A DNA stretch of 59,998 nucleotides from Kibdelosporangium aridum (GCF_900176515.1 NZ_FWXV01000005.1:186617-246614), one strand, 5' to 3'. Positions 30,606-41,000 are shown, counted from the stretch's first letter. Numbers and translations: made by a program. The notes: generated from the sequence alone by a model not told the origin.

Positions 30606-31597
30606 CGCAGTTTCAGCAGGTCGTCGACCAGTGGTTCGAGTTCGAGCCGGTTCACGGTACGGACCTTAGTGACAAGGTCGGCAGGCAGACCAGACAGGCC
30701 GTGCTGTGCGCCAAGGATCGCGCCGGTCATCGCGGCGACGGTGTCGGTGTCTCCGCCGATCTCGGCTGCCAGGGTCATGGCGTCGACCGGGTCGTCGCCC
30801 AGCGCCTCGGCCAACGCGATCGCCGCGACCACGGACTCCTGTGCTGCCACAGAAGTCCCGATCACCTCGACGACCGCGTTGGCCAACGCGTCGCGGCTCA
30901 TGCCGCGTACCCAGGTGCGGGCCCAGCGGATCCGGGGGGAGATCTCGCCGCCTGGCACCCAATGGCTCCGAGCCGCGCCGTTGCCGGCGGCGCGTTCGGC
31001 TTCGTCCAGCGCGGCACCGAGATCGGCGCCGTCGATGGAGGCGGAGACCGCGGCCGCGATGGCGGAGGCGGCCGCGATCCCCAGACTGGTGTTGTGCGTG
31101 ACCATGCTTGCCTGCACGACGGCGTCGAGCAGGCGGTCACCCACTGGATGGGCGATGCCGACCGGAGTCACCCGCATCGCCGCCCCGTTGGTGGTTCCGG
31201 TGACGCCGGCCTGCTGGGGGTCCAGGCCGGCGTCAAGCAGCTCGAGCGCGCGCTTCGTCGACGGGCCAAGCAGGTCGAGGGAGCCTCGGGCGATCATGTC
31301 GGCTTCCCACGCCCGCAGCGCGCCGGCGAACGCGCGCGGGTCGACCTGCCCATCACCGTCAATGAGCAGCTTCGCAACGAGCACAGCCTGTTCGGTGTCA
31401 TCCGTGATCGACCCGGCGGGCATCCCGGGTGCGATCGGCTGGTCCGCGATTGCGTCGACCAGCCCGACGACGGAGCCATACCGGTTCTTGATCTGGGTGC
31501 GGGACATCGACTGCGTCGGCATCCCGAGGGCATCACCCAGTGCAAGACCGTAGAACGCACCCAGCGCCCTGGCTCGCACCTGTTCAGGCATGTGCAA
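30602..31597 (-). CDS. ADP-ribosylglycohydrolase-family protein
   Basis: The 331-residue all-helical protein belongs to the DraG/ARH family. The two metal-binding motifs are present: GSITDDTEQAVL near residue 63 and IGGDTDTVAAMTGAILGA near 285, together with GDALGMPTQ near 20. Members cleave N- or O-glycosidic bonds of ADP-ribose on proteins, nucleic acids or small molecules, and some of the bacterial members paired with PfkB kinases are thought to act on nucleosides or ADP-ribose metabolites. No ADP-ribosyltransferase or nitrogenase lies nearby. The promoter should lie in the gene-free 31598-32018 region. Confidence 0.9.
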   Translation of the reverse strand: MHMPEQVRARALGAFYGLALGDALGMPTQSMSRTQIKNRYGSVVGLVDAIADQPIAPGMPAGSITDDTEQAVLVAKLLIDGDGQVDPRAFAGALRAWEADMIARGSLDLLGPSTKRALELLDAGLDPQQAGVTGTTNGAAMRVTPVGIAHPVGDRLLDAVVQASMVTHNTSLGIAAASAIAAAVSASIDGADLGAALDEAERAAGNGAARSHWVPGGEISPRIRWARTWVRGMSRDALANAVVEVIGTSVAAQESVVAAIALAEALGDDPVDAMTLAAEIGGDTDTVAAMTGAILGAQHGLSGLPADLVTKVRTVNRLELEPLVDDLLKLR

Positions 31598-32018
31598 ACA
31601 ACTACCGGACAGGTGTGATCAGGTCAAGCCCGCGATTGCCGGAAAGTCAAGCCGCCGATGGGGTAAAGGCGCAGCTGGAAGACTTTCACGGCCGGGACCC
31701 ACCTTGAGGTTTTGTCCATACTGGTCGTCACGGGCGGCATCCAGGCACGGTCAGCCGGTACTTCGCGCCTGCCCGGGACACCGTCGCGTCGGCGCTGTCG
31801 ACCAGAGAAAGCAAGCGCGAGGTTGAACGTGGGTCGGTGGTCAGCTGAACACGGCGCGCAGTCCTGAGCTCCGCCTTTTCGTTGCGGTGCAATGGCTTCT
31901 GTTACTCCTGCGATCTGGCTGACACCTTGTGGCGAATTGCCGCCGAAACAGCGGCCGGTGGCCGAGCCCGGAGGTAGCCTCGCCAGTAGATCAACTTCCG
32001 CTCCCCTCGGAGGGAAAC
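31598..32018. other. Divergent intergenic region without a gene
   Basis: 421 nt between the ADP-ribosylglycohydrolase (minus) and the flavoprotein (plus). The frames through it are short and lack start sites or good codon usage. I see no strong dyad or riboswitch. It should hold the two divergent promoters. Confidence 0.6.
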
Positions 32019-33056
32019 GTGCTGGATACCGGGTCGGCTCCAGGTGTGCCTCGGTCGGCGTCCCGGCTCGCGGGTGTGCCGGTCGCTGTCGTCGGTGGCG
32101 GTCCTGTCGGGCGGTGGACCGCGCTTCTGCTTGCCCAAGCTGGTGCGGTCGTCACGTTGTACGACGATGGTTCGCTGAATACCGGGCTCATCAATGGCGG
32201 CTGGGGATTCGCCTACCATTCACACGATCCCGCCGTCGGGCACCTTGCGACTCAGGGCATCGAGCTTTACCTGCGGATGCGGGACGTCGTTCTGCCGCAA
32301 GGCGTGGTCACCGAGGAATGGTCGACCGTGCAGCGGGCAAGCGGTGCGGCTCCGTTTCCCGAAGGGCTGGAAGAACTCGAGGGCTACCGGCGGCTCGACC
32401 CCGCCGACTTGTCCGTGAACATGGTCGAGGGAGTGGTCGTCCACTCAGTCGTCGTGCCAGGCGAGTTGCTCCTTGGCGCGTTGGCGCAGCTGCACAAGGA
32501 CCTCGGTGTCACGTTCGTCCGCGAACACGTCGCCGATCCGGCGGACATCTCCGACGTTGCCTTCGTGGTCAACGCGACCGGCTTGGCCAGTGCGTGGCTG
32601 TACGACGACCGCGAGTTCACCCCGTCGATGGGCACGGTGGTCCGGCTGCGCAAACCGGAAGGTTTCAGCGGTGTCTACGCCTGGGACGACGCGACCAACT
32701 GCGCTCCCTACGCGATCTCGCAGGACGCGACGGGACACGTAGTCGTTGGCGGGACTACGAAGCCGGTCACGATCGAGCAGGCTCGCGAATGGGTCGACGC
32801 CGGATCTCCGCCCGACATGGCCACCGGCGAGTTCCTCCTCGGGCACATCTCCAGCTACTTGCCCGCACTGGCGAAGGCCGAATACGTCCGGACGGACACA
32901 GGCATCCGGCCCGAGCGCAGCGACATTCGCATTGCCCGGGACCAGAACGATGCCCGTGTCATCCATGCGACCGGCTTCGGCGGCTTCGGTGTCACGGTCG
33001 CGCCCGCGGTGGCTGCGCGGGTCGTCGACCTGGTCGCCGCCGGCGTCCAGCGCTGA
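32019..33056 (+). CDS. D-amino-acid-oxidase-like FAD-dependent oxidoreductase
   Basis: The 345-residue flavoprotein has the dinucleotide motif VAVVGGGPVGRWTALLLAQAG near residue 20-40, followed by VTLYDDGSLNTG and INGGWGFAYHSH, which sits where the FAD-pyrophosphate loop of DAO-type enzymes is found. The C-terminal region has RTDTGIRPERSDIRIARD and HATGFGGFGVTVAPAVA, the typical product-side R/G motifs of the DAO/DadA superfamily. The substrate is probably an amine or amino acid but is not determined. GGAGGG lies 4 nt before the GTG chosen at 32019. Upstream in-frame starts lack a site. It ends 3 nt from the convergent argS stop. Confidence 0.87.
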   Translation: MLDTGSAPGVPRSASRLAGVPVAVVGGGPVGRWTALLLAQAGAVVTLYDDGSLNTGLINGGWGFAYHSHDPAVGHLATQGIELYLRMRDVVLPQGVVTEEWSTVQRASGAAPFPEGLEELEGYRRLDPADLSVNMVEGVVVHSVVVPGELLLGALAQLHKDLGVTFVREHVADPADISDVAFVVNATGLASAWLYDDREFTPSMGTVVRLRKPEGFSGVYAWDDATNCAPYAISQDATGHVVVGGTTKPVTIEQAREWVDAGSPPDMATGEFLLGHISSYLPALAKAEYVRTDTGIRPERSDIRIARDQNDARVIHATGFGGFGVTVAPAVAARVVDLVAAGVQR

Positions 33057-33059
33057 GCG

Positions 33060-34793
33060 TCACAGCCGGGTCGGCGCCTCGATGCCGAGCAGGTCGAGAC
33101 CCATGGTCAGCACCTTCGACGTGAGCGCGCACAGCACCAGCCGGGACGCGCGCAGCTCGTCCGATTCGGCCTTGAGCACCGGGCACTTCTCGAAGAACGC
33201 GGTGAACGCTGTCGCGGTGTCGAACAGGTACGTCGCCAGCTTGTGCGGCGTGTACCCGTCGATCGCGGACTGCACCGCCGCGGGCAGCTGGATCAACTGC
33301 AGAGCCAGGTCGCGCTCGGCCTTCTCGGCCAGGATCACCGGGGTGCCCGGCTGAGGGGTCTGGCCGGACTTGCGGATGATCGAGAGGGTCCGCGCGTTGG
33401 CGTACTGCAGGTACGCGGCCGTGTTGCCGTCCGTTGCCAGCATCTTCTCCCACGAGAAGACGTAGTCCTTCTCGCGGTCGCTGGACAGATCCGCGTACTT
33501 GATCGCGCCGATGCCCACCGCGCGGGCGACCTTGGCCTGGTCGGCTTCGTCGAGCTCGCTGCGTTCCTGCACCAGCGCAGCGGCCCGGTGGATGGCTTCG
33601 TCCAGCAGGTCGATCAGCTTGATCGTGTCGCCCGACCGGGTCCGGAACATCTTGCCGTCCTCGCCGAGGATCGACCCGAAGTTCACGTGTACCGCGTTGT
33701 GATCCGGCGTGAGCCAGCCCGCGTCCCGCGATGCCGCGAAGACCATCGCGAAGTGCTGCGACTGCGGGGTGCCCACCACGTACAGCAGATCCGTGGCACC
33801 ACGCTCGCCGGTCCAGTACCGGACGGTCGCGAGGTCGGTGCTCATGTAACCGTAGCCGCCGTCGCTCTTGCGGATGATCAACGGCAACGGGTCGCCGTCC
33901 CGGTTGAAGAAGCCCTTCGGGAAGACGCAGACCGCGCCGTCGCTGATCTCGGTCAGCCCCTTCTGCTCGAGCTCGTCCACCGTGTCGGCCAGGAACGGGT
34001 TGTAGAAGCTCTCGCCGTAGTTGTCCTCGGGCGTCAGGCCGATGCCGAGCATCTGGTAGACCTTCATGAAGTGCCGCATGGACTCGTCCACGAGCTCGTT
34101 CCACAGCCGCAGCGTTTCCTCGTCGCCGCTCTGCAGCTTCACCACCCGCAGCCGGGCCCGCTCGGCGAAGTCCGGGTCGGCGTCGAACTTCTTGCGGGCT
34201 TCCTGGTAGAAGCCGTTGAGGTCGCTGATCGAATGCTCGGCGTTGAACCCCTGGTCGATCAGGTGCTCGATCAGCATCCCAAAGGGCGTTCCCCAGTCAC
34301 CGAGGTGGTTGTGCGGGATGACCTCGTCACCGTGGAACCGCAGCAGCCGCACGAGCGCGTCGCCGATGATGGTCGACCGCACGTGCCCGACGTGCATCTC
34401 CTTGGCCACGTTCGGGCTGGAGTAGTCGATCGCGATCCGCCGCGGGTGCTCGGTCTTCTCGACACCGAGCCGCGGGTCGCTGAACAGACCCTCCATCTGG
34501 GTGGTGAGCCACGTGTCGGTCAGCGTCAGGTTGATGAAGCCGGGACCGGCGATCTCCGGCTCGACGATCAGGTCGGTGCCGTCCAGCGCGCCGACGATCG
34601 CGGCGGCGACCTCTCTCGGCGGCCTGCCGACCTTCTTGCCAAGGCCCATGGCGGCGTTGCACTGGTAGTCGGCGCCCGGTCGGCTGGACGGGCGGATCAG
34701 CGCCTCCGCCGGGGTGATGTCCAGGTCAAGCGACGACTTCACCGCGGCGGCGACCCGCGCGGCCAATTCCAGTCCAACGTCTCCGTGTAGCAC
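33060..34793 (-). CDS. argS: Arginyl-tRNA synthetase
   Basis: The 577-residue class I synthetase has the HIGH motif as MHVGHVRST within DYSSPNVAKEMHVGHVR (about residue 125-140), the Arg-tRNA N-terminal domain before it, and the DALR anticodon-binding domain at the C-terminus (KLATYLFDTATAFTAFFEKCP, ending GIEAPTRL). The KMSKS position is degenerate (GKMFRTRSGDTI near 375), as is common for ArgRS. Length and ends match the actinobacterial enzyme. It is the only clearly essential housekeeping gene in this part of the window. It is followed closely by the convergent flavoprotein gene. Confidence 0.97.
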   Translation of the reverse strand: MLHGDVGLELAARVAAAVKSSLDLDITPAEALIRPSSRPGADYQCNAAMGLGKKVGRPPREVAAAIVGALDGTDLIVEPEIAGPGFINLTLTDTWLTTQMEGLFSDPRLGVEKTEHPRRIAIDYSSPNVAKEMHVGHVRSTIIGDALVRLLRFHGDEVIPHNHLGDWGTPFGMLIEHLIDQGFNAEHSISDLNGFYQEARKKFDADPDFAERARLRVVKLQSGDEETLRLWNELVDESMRHFMKVYQMLGIGLTPEDNYGESFYNPFLADTVDELEQKGLTEISDGAVCVFPKGFFNRDGDPLPLIIRKSDGGYGYMSTDLATVRYWTGERGATDLLYVVGTPQSQHFAMVFAASRDAGWLTPDHNAVHVNFGSILGEDGKMFRTRSGDTIKLIDLLDEAIHRAAALVQERSELDEADQAKVARAVGIGAIKYADLSSDREKDYVFSWEKMLATDGNTAAYLQYANARTLSIIRKSGQTPQPGTPVILAEKAERDLALQLIQLPAAVQSAIDGYTPHKLATYLFDTATAFTAFFEKCPVLKAESDELRASRLVLCALTSKVLTMGLDLLGIEAPTRL

Positions 34794-34826
34794 CTGTCCA
34801 GTATCCCAAATGGCGCCAACCGAGTA

Positions 34827-35663
34827 TCAGCCGAGCTTGTCCCAATGCTCCTGGGCGGCCGGCCGCCATTCCTGGTGCCTGCGGTGGAACAGTTCGGCGG
34901 CGTGCGCGCCGCGCCAATTCGCGGGCAACAAGTCGGCGGGCAACTGCGGGTCGAGGAACGGGAAGCGGCGCCATTCGTGCACCAGTCTTGTCTGCGCGTG
35001 CAGAGTCGCCGGGCCGTCGTCCGGGTCGAGCGCGGCGAACTCGTCGATGAATTCCTCGTACCTGCGTTCCACTTCGGACAGGTCCCACGCGCGGGCGACC
35101 ATCGAGCCGACTTCGCCGACCGAGCCGTACTCGGCGACGAACGACATGGCGCCGCGGGTGAGCTCGAGACCGCTGAGGATGCCCTTGGCTTCTTCCTGCC
35201 TGCTCGCGTCCGGGCAGATCCACACACCCGCCTCGGGCGAGCCGAAACCGGCCCACGTCAGCCGGGTGCGCAGCCGGTGCCGGAGGTCGCGTTTGGACTC
35301 GGGCACCGAGACCAGCAGCACCAGCCAGCGGCCGTCCCACTGGCGTTCGACGCTGCCGAACTCGTAGATCCGCTGCGCGCCTTCGGTGAGCAGCTTGCGT
35401 CCAGGCGGGGTGAGCGACCACCGCACCCGGCGGCCGACCCGGTCGGAGGTCAGCCAGCCTTCGGCGGCCGTGCGAGCGAGCGCCTGGCGGGCCGACTTCT
35501 CCTCGATGTCGAAATTCGCCAGTGTGTTGACCAGAACGGATGTCCAGACGGGGCGGTCGCGGGGCAGTACGTACTCACCGAGTAGTGTCATCAGCAGTGA
35601 ACGCGCGCTGGTGTGACTGACTTCCCTGCGCCGGGTCACCATCGGTCGGCTCATTCCCGACAT
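34827..35663 (-). CDS. PaaX-family transcriptional regulator
   Basis: The 278-residue protein has the PaaX N-terminal winged helix (SARSLLMTLLGEYVLPRDRPV, then FDIEEKSARQALARTAAEGWL), the central domain with DGRWLVLLVSVPESKRDLRHRLR, and the C-terminal PaaX_C part (RRFPFLDPQLPADLLPANWRG). Founding members repress phenylacetate catabolism and bind phenylacetyl-CoA. This homologue has no paa cluster beside it, though a PaaK-like ligase lies 28 kb away. It is 33 nt upstream of argS, in the same direction, and divergent from the M23 peptidase. ATGs at 35654 and 35642 are alternative starts. Confidence 0.92.
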   Translation of the reverse strand: MSGMSRPMVTRRREVSHTSARSLLMTLLGEYVLPRDRPVWTSVLVNTLANFDIEEKSARQALARTAAEGWLTSDRVGRRVRWSLTPPGRKLLTEGAQRIYEFGSVERQWDGRWLVLLVSVPESKRDLRHRLRTRLTWAGFGSPEAGVWICPDASRQEEAKGILSGLELTRGAMSFVAEYGSVGEVGSMVARAWDLSEVERRYEEFIDEFAALDPDDGPATLHAQTRLVHEWRRFPFLDPQLPADLLPANWRGAHAAELFHRRHQEWRPAAQEHWDKLG

Positions 35664-35770
35664 AATACATGATTTCGACGTGGCGTCACGTTTTTGTAGA
35701 ACTTTGGTTGTATCTGTTTTATAAGTCCCGGTCCGACACTCTCGCCGAGCATCCAGCGAAGGGACCGGGG

Positions 35771-36664
35771 ATGAGAGTCAAGCGGTTGATCAGCTTGGGC
35801 GTCGCGCTGCTGAGTGCGACCGGATTCATTGTCTTCGCGGGGGCGGCGGAGGCAGCCGGGCCACGGCCCGCGTTCCAGTTGCCCTTCCCGTGCAATCAGG
35901 CGTGGCACGGCAACTCCAGCAATTCCAGCGCGCACCGGGCGTGGGAGATCGACTTCAACCGGGGCGGCACACCGGACGCGGATCTCGGCGACACCGTTGT
36001 CGCCGCGGCCGCGGGCAAGGTGGTGATCTCGGCACACCAGGGATCCGCGAACGGCTACGGGAATCTGATCAAGATTGACCACGGCGGCGGCTGGTCGACC
36101 TACTACGCGCACTTGCGTGTGCGCTCAGTCGGACTGAACGCGCAGGTCAGCCGGGGTCAGAAAATCGGCGAGGTCGGCAACACGAGCAAGCCGGGCAACA
36201 ACATCTCGCCGCATCTGCACTACGAGGTCCGCACGACCGACGCGTCATATCCGGCGAACATCCAGAAAGCGGTCTTCAACGGCGTGACGTTCGGCTATCC
36301 CGACCAAACGGTGACCTCGCGCAATTGCAGCGGGGCAGCGAACCCGTATGAGGCGGCCGAGGTTTGCGGCAGTGGTTTCGGTGTGATCGACTCCGCGGCC
36401 ATCGGCTCGGCGGCGACGGTCTATTTGCTGTGGAACAACAGCACCACGCAGAACTGCGTCGTGACGATCAAGAACGCCTCGATCGGCAGCGCGACAGCGG
36501 TATCGGCGTATTTGGAGGTCCAAGGGGCCTCCCGGGTGACCGATTCCGGCAATTTCGAGTACTACGCCGGACCGGTACGGGCCGCCGCGCCTGACAAATG
36601 CGTCAGGTGGGGCGGCTCAGCCGGATCAAGCCGCTACGACAGCCCTTTCGAGCACTGCTCGTGA
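35771..36664 (+). CDS. Secreted M23 metallopeptidase with C-terminal beta domain
   Basis: The 297-residue protein starts with a Sec signal (MRVKRLISLGVALLSATGF, cleavage after AEA). The M23/LytM domain has the zinc ligands in HRAWEIDFNRG (HxxxD type) near residue 50 and HLHYEV near 140, with GNLIKIDHGGGWSTYYAHL between them. It should cleave peptidoglycan cross-bridges. The C-terminal 110 residues form a Cys-containing beta domain (CGSGFGVIDSAAIG, YLLWNNSTTQNCVVTIKNA) found in other actinomycete secreted proteins, perhaps for wall or surface binding. The upstream 100 nt are unusually AT-rich (35663-35735), as expected for the divergent promoter with paaX. The frame continues upstream to 35669 but the ATG at 35771 begins the signal peptide. 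Confidence 0.9.
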   Translation: MRVKRLISLGVALLSATGFIVFAGAAEAAGPRPAFQLPFPCNQAWHGNSSNSSAHRAWEIDFNRGGTPDADLGDTVVAAAAGKVVISAHQGSANGYGNLIKIDHGGGWSTYYAHLRVRSVGLNAQVSRGQKIGEVGNTSKPGNNISPHLHYEVRTTDASYPANIQKAVFNGVTFGYPDQTVTSRNCSGAANPYEAAEVCGSGFGVIDSAAIGSAATVYLLWNNSTTQNCVVTIKNASIGSATAVSAYLEVQGASRVTDSGNFEYYAGPVRAAAPDKCVRWGGSAGSSRYDSPFEHCS

Positions 36665-37285
36665 CGGGGCTACGGCCTTGACCAAAGCGAGGGCTGCTAC
36701 TGCCGCTACTTCGGTGACGAGCAGTCCTCGCTCAACCGCGCCAAGGGGAATTGCCACCCACCACCGAACTCCGGTGACCGGCTGAAGCATCACGGCGCCG
36801 AGGATGAACGCGAACCAGCCAAGCGACAACACACCCAGCCACGTCGGCCACGCGGCCTTCGCCTTCCGGCCCACGATGATCGCGGCGATGGGGAGCGTGA
36901 GGAACGCGACCACGCTCGCGTATCGATGGATCATGCCGCCGAAGCTCGGCCCGATGGCCCAGTTGTTCTTCGGGAACACCACGATCGCGATCAGGCACAG
37001 CGCCCAGAGGCCGATCAGGATCGACGCGGGGGAGAAGGGCTTGATGATCTGGCGGCTGACCAGTGCCGCGATCACCGCGAACGACCCGATGGCCAGCGCC
37101 ATTACCCCGACGTTGAACACCCATGCGTCTTCGAGTAGCGCGTACTCGCTGATGGTCCGGCGCACCGGGCTCACTTGCGATGACGGCGGCAACACGTGCA
37201 GTGACCCGATGGTCAGGACTGAGGCCGCGACTCCGAACAGGCCGAGGTTGGCGGTCGCTCGGGACCAAGGAGTGAGCGCGGCCAT
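36626..37285 (-). CDS. DUF998-family integral membrane protein
   Basis: The 219-residue protein has about six membrane helices and the DUF998 features RRTISEYALLEDAWVFNVG (after helix 1) and HRYASVVAFLTLPIAA. The family function is unknown. AGGAGG lies 8 nt before the ATG at 37285. The open frame extends upstream to 37942, but that part is antisense to a plus-strand gene with better codon usage and is not included. Its end overlaps the convergent M23 gene by 39 nt. Confidence 0.87.
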   Translation of the reverse strand: MAALTPWSRATANLGLFGVAASVLTIGSLHVLPPSSQVSPVRRTISEYALLEDAWVFNVGVMALAIGSFAVIAALVSRQIIKPFSPASILIGLWALCLIAIVVFPKNNWAIGPSFGGMIHRYASVVAFLTLPIAAIIVGRKAKAAWPTWLGVLSLGWFAFILGAVMLQPVTGVRWWVAIPLGAVERGLLVTEVAAVAALALVKAVAPSRAVLERAVVAA

Positions 37286-37423
37286 GGGGACTACCTCCTG
37301 CAGGTGAGTGTGTCTGACAAACGGACTAACTTCCGGGAAATTCGCGGCGTTCCCGACGACAGCGGTTTGACAGCTAGTTTGGCTGGGTAACCCCCGGCCA
37401 TGTTTGCCGGCGCTGAGGAACGC

Positions 37424-37756
37424 ATGCTCGGACCCCTGGTCTGGGTGCACCTGGTGATGTACAGACCGGTGCTGCTGCCGGATCGGTCGGTCAACGACGT
37501 GATCCGTGATGTCGAGGAGCTTGCCGGGCACATGGCCGACCTGCTCGCGGTCGATTCTCCTCAGCCTGGTGCGGCGATCGCGGCCGCCAACCGCGTGTTG
37601 GACGAGTGCTGCGTGTTCGTCGAGCGCTGGACGCTGGGGCAACAGCGCCAAGGGGCGTTCCGAGGTGACGTGCTCAAGCTGCGCATGCGCCTGGACACCA
37701 TCGCCAACCGCCTGGTCCCCGACGCGGAGCTCGAGGTGGCCCAGAAGGCCTCCTGA
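37424..37756 (+). CDS. Small helical protein of unknown function (possibly DUF6415-like)
   Basis: The 110-residue frame has strongly biased third codon positions, GAGGA just before the ATG, and looks all-helical: LPDRSVNDVIRDVEELAGHM then LDECCVFVERWTLGQ and LKLRMRLDTIANRLVPD. It loosely recalls DUF6415-type proteins of actinomycetes. I do not claim that identity. The opposite strand is also open here, but its start context and codon bias are poorer. It sits divergently from the DUF998 gene. Confidence 0.6.
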   Translation: MLGPLVWVHLVMYRPVLLPDRSVNDVIRDVEELAGHMADLLAVDSPQPGAAIAAANRVLDECCVFVERWTLGQQRQGAFRGDVLKLRMRLDTIANRLVPDAELEVAQKAS

Positions 37757-37937
37757 TCGGGGTTCCTCACCGAACAGGGCCGCGTCGCTCTCGGCCTGGT
37801 AGTCGCCTGCGACCGCTTGACACAGCCTGTCGTAGTTGAAGTTGGAGATCACCCCGGCCACCGCGTGACCAGTCTCCCGCGTGGCTTGCTCACGATGTCC
37901 TCCCAGTTCGGCCTCACCGCTGGTGGAAGACGACATA

Positions 37938-37949
37938 TACAACGTTGTA
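37938..37949. promoter_or_regulatory. LacI-type palindrome upstream of the secreted glycosidase
   Basis: TACAACGTTGTA is a perfect 12-bp palindrome with central CG, 90 nt before the start at 38040, in an otherwise AT-rich patch (ACATATACAACGTTGTAAAAAC). It resembles the core of LacI-family operators and parallels the site before the GH78 gene. Confidence 0.55.
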
Positions 37950-38039
37950 AAAACGGGCTACCGTCTTCTTGGTGTCACCGCGGTGCGGCGTTGGCCGGAC
38001 CGTTCCCTGCCTGCGTCCGACCATTGCGAGGAACGTCAT

Positions 38040-41000
38040 ATGCGCTCGCTTCGCCGTCTGTGCACCGCTGTGGTGGTCGTCGTCGCCCTGTTCGCGGCCG
38101 TGGTTACGGCGCCGGCGACGGCTGGGCCTGTACTTGGCCCGCCGCTGTACCCCGAGGTGGGTCCCGGAACGCACGTGCTGGACCACGCCGCGAAACTGGC
38201 CGGCTTCGTGGAGCCGGAGTGGTACGAGGCCAACATCCCGTTCGTTGATCTGCCGGACCAGGAGATCGAGAAGACCTACTACTACCGCTGGCGTACGTAC
38301 AAGGAGGCGCTCAAGTACACCGGCCCCGAGGACGGTTGGCTCGTCTCGGAGTTCCTCGGCCCAGTCGGCTATTCGGCGCCGGGCGGTGGGATCGTGGCTG
38401 CGGCAGGGCATCACGTCTACGAGGGCCGGTGGCTACGCGACAACCGTTACCTCGACGACTATCTCGACTACTGGTTACGTGGCAGCGGCTCGGGCCCGAA
38501 GCCCGCGACCGACAAGCTGAACGAGAACACCACCGATTGGGCCCACCAGTACTCGTTCTGGGCCGCTGACGCCGTACTCGCTCGGGCGTCGGTCGACGGG
38601 CGGTGGGGTTTCGCGGTGGACCGGTTGCCCGAATTGGAAAAGCAGTGGGCGGTGTGGGCGCCCCAGTTCGACAGCAGCCTGGGCTTGTACTGGCAGGTGC
38701 CGGTGTGGGACGCGATGGAGTACACGGCCAGCTCCTATCAGAGCTCCGATCCCTACCACGGCGGCACCGGCTTCCGTCCCACGCTCAACGCTTACCAGTA
38801 CGCCGACGCGAGGGCGATCGCGAGCCTGCTGCGGATGCGCGGCGACCGGGGACTCGCCGACCGGTACGAGCGCGACGCCCGTTCCATTCAGGCGGCCCAG
38901 GAACGGTACCTGTGGGACAGCGGCGACCAGTTCTACAAGCACGTGATGCGGGACGGCAACCCGGCTCGCACCAAGATCGACGACCGGGAGCAGATCGGTT
39001 TCGTCCCCTGGTATTTCCACATGGCTCCGGCGGGCAACTCGGCGGCGTGGGCACAGCTGACCGACCCTGCGGGATTCAAGGCCCGGTTCGGGCCGACGAC
39101 GGTCGAACGGCGCAGCCCTTGGTTCATGCACGACGCGTTCCTGGGTTGCTGTCGCTGGTCGGGCCCGAGCTGGCCGTACGCGACAAGCCAGACGCTGACC
39201 GCGCTGGCGAACCTGCTCATCGACTATCCCGCACAACCCTTTGTCGGCAAACAGGATTACTACGACCTGCTCCACGGATACGCGTTGACACAACGCAAGA
39301 ACGGCCAACCCTACGTCGCGGAGGCACACCACCCGGACGAGGACCGGTGGTTGTACGACGCGCGCGACCACAGCGAGGACTACAACCACTCGACGTTCAA
39401 CGATCTGGTCCTGTCCGGACTGCTCGGCATCCGTCCGCGGCAGGGTGACCAGGTCCGGCTGTCGCCGCTGGTTCCGTCCACATGGGACCACTTCGCCGTT
39501 GAAAACGTTGCGTACCATGGACGAAACCTGACGGTCGTGTGGGACCGCGACGGACACGTCTACCGTCAGGGCGCGGGGCTGCGTGTCTGGGTGGATGGCG
39601 AACTCGTGCACCGCCAAGCAGACCTGCGCCCCGTCGACGTTCCCGTACGCCAGGGCAAGCAAAAGGTCTCCGCGCAGGTGGTCGACGACATGACCAACAT
39701 CGCGAGAACCGGCTACCCGGCCGCCACCGCGTCCTACACCTCGCCAGGGGATCGGCCGGCCAACGCGATCGACGGCCAGGACTTCCACCTCGACATCCCG
39801 TCCACGCGCTGGACGAGCTACGGCAGCCCCAACCGGCAGGACTGGCTCGCAGTCGACCTCGGCGCCAGCACCAGCATCTCCGACATCCGGATCTCCTTCT
39901 ACGACGACGGCGGCGGAGTCCGTACACCCGACACCTACGAGCTGCAGTACCGCAAACCGGACGGATCGTGGTCCGACGTCCCCAGGCAACTACGAACACC
40001 ACAGGCACCCGTGCGTGGCCGGCTGAACCGGATAGTGGTCCAACCACCCGTCCACACAGACGGCATCCGCGTGCTGCCGTCCAGAACGGACGGTGGCGCG
40101 GTTGGCATCACCGCGCTGCAGGCATGGCGGACCGAAGACGAGCGGGTCAGCGTGCGGTTGCAGGATGGGAGCAACCTCGTCCACGTCCGACCCGGGCAGA
40201 CAATCGAAGTCACGGGGACGGTACACAGCATCCGGCCAGTCAAGACCCGTTACGAGTTGACGCTGCCCAGGGGCTGGACTGCCCAACCGATCAGCGCCAG
40301 TGGTAACCAGTCGCTCACCCCGGCCAAGCCCTTGCGGTTGCGGTGGCGGGTGTCGGTCCCCGAAACGGTGCCATTGGGTACCCGAATGCCCCTGCGGCTG
40401 CTCGTCCACACGCTCGAACGAGGCACGGAAATCCGCGTCACCGCTGATGTACTGCACGTACAGGCGGCGTTCGACCCGGTCGACTTCGCCACACCGGTGT
40501 GGGACGACGACTTCACCCAGCCGGCCGCGTACCGAGTCGGTGCGCGGTTCGGTGAACCGGCGCCCGATCTCCACATCGCCAACGGCGCCCTGATCGCCTC
40601 GGCGGCGGGCCGACAGTCCGCCGCGGTGCTTGTCGCGCCCGTGGCGGCGCCGGCTGGAGACTTCACGGTGATCCTCGAACCACGGTCGTTCGCCGGCGCG
40701 GCACCGGAGGACAGCGTGTTGCTGGGCCGCGCGGCCGGACCGGACGACTTGGTGCAGGCCTGGTACAACAACCACTTCCACACCTCTGGCGCGGACGTGC
40801 GTGTCGAGGGCAGGGACCATGGTGACAACGCGACCGGAGGCTGCTGCGCTGACGTGGCCTGGTCGCCCGGCGACCGATTCGCGGTCGTGTTCAGCGCCGG
40901 GACGATGACGAGCTGGCTCGATCACGGGGGCCAGTGGCACCTGCTGCGCACAGTCCCGTTCGGCACAGCGATCACCCCGGAGAACATCGCCGGGTGGTCG

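Noticed and set aside
36626..37942. 438-codon version of the DUF998 gene extending to 37942
   Set aside because: AGGAGG and ATG at 37285 start the conserved part. The extra 219 codons are antisense to a better plus-strand gene and carry shadow composition.
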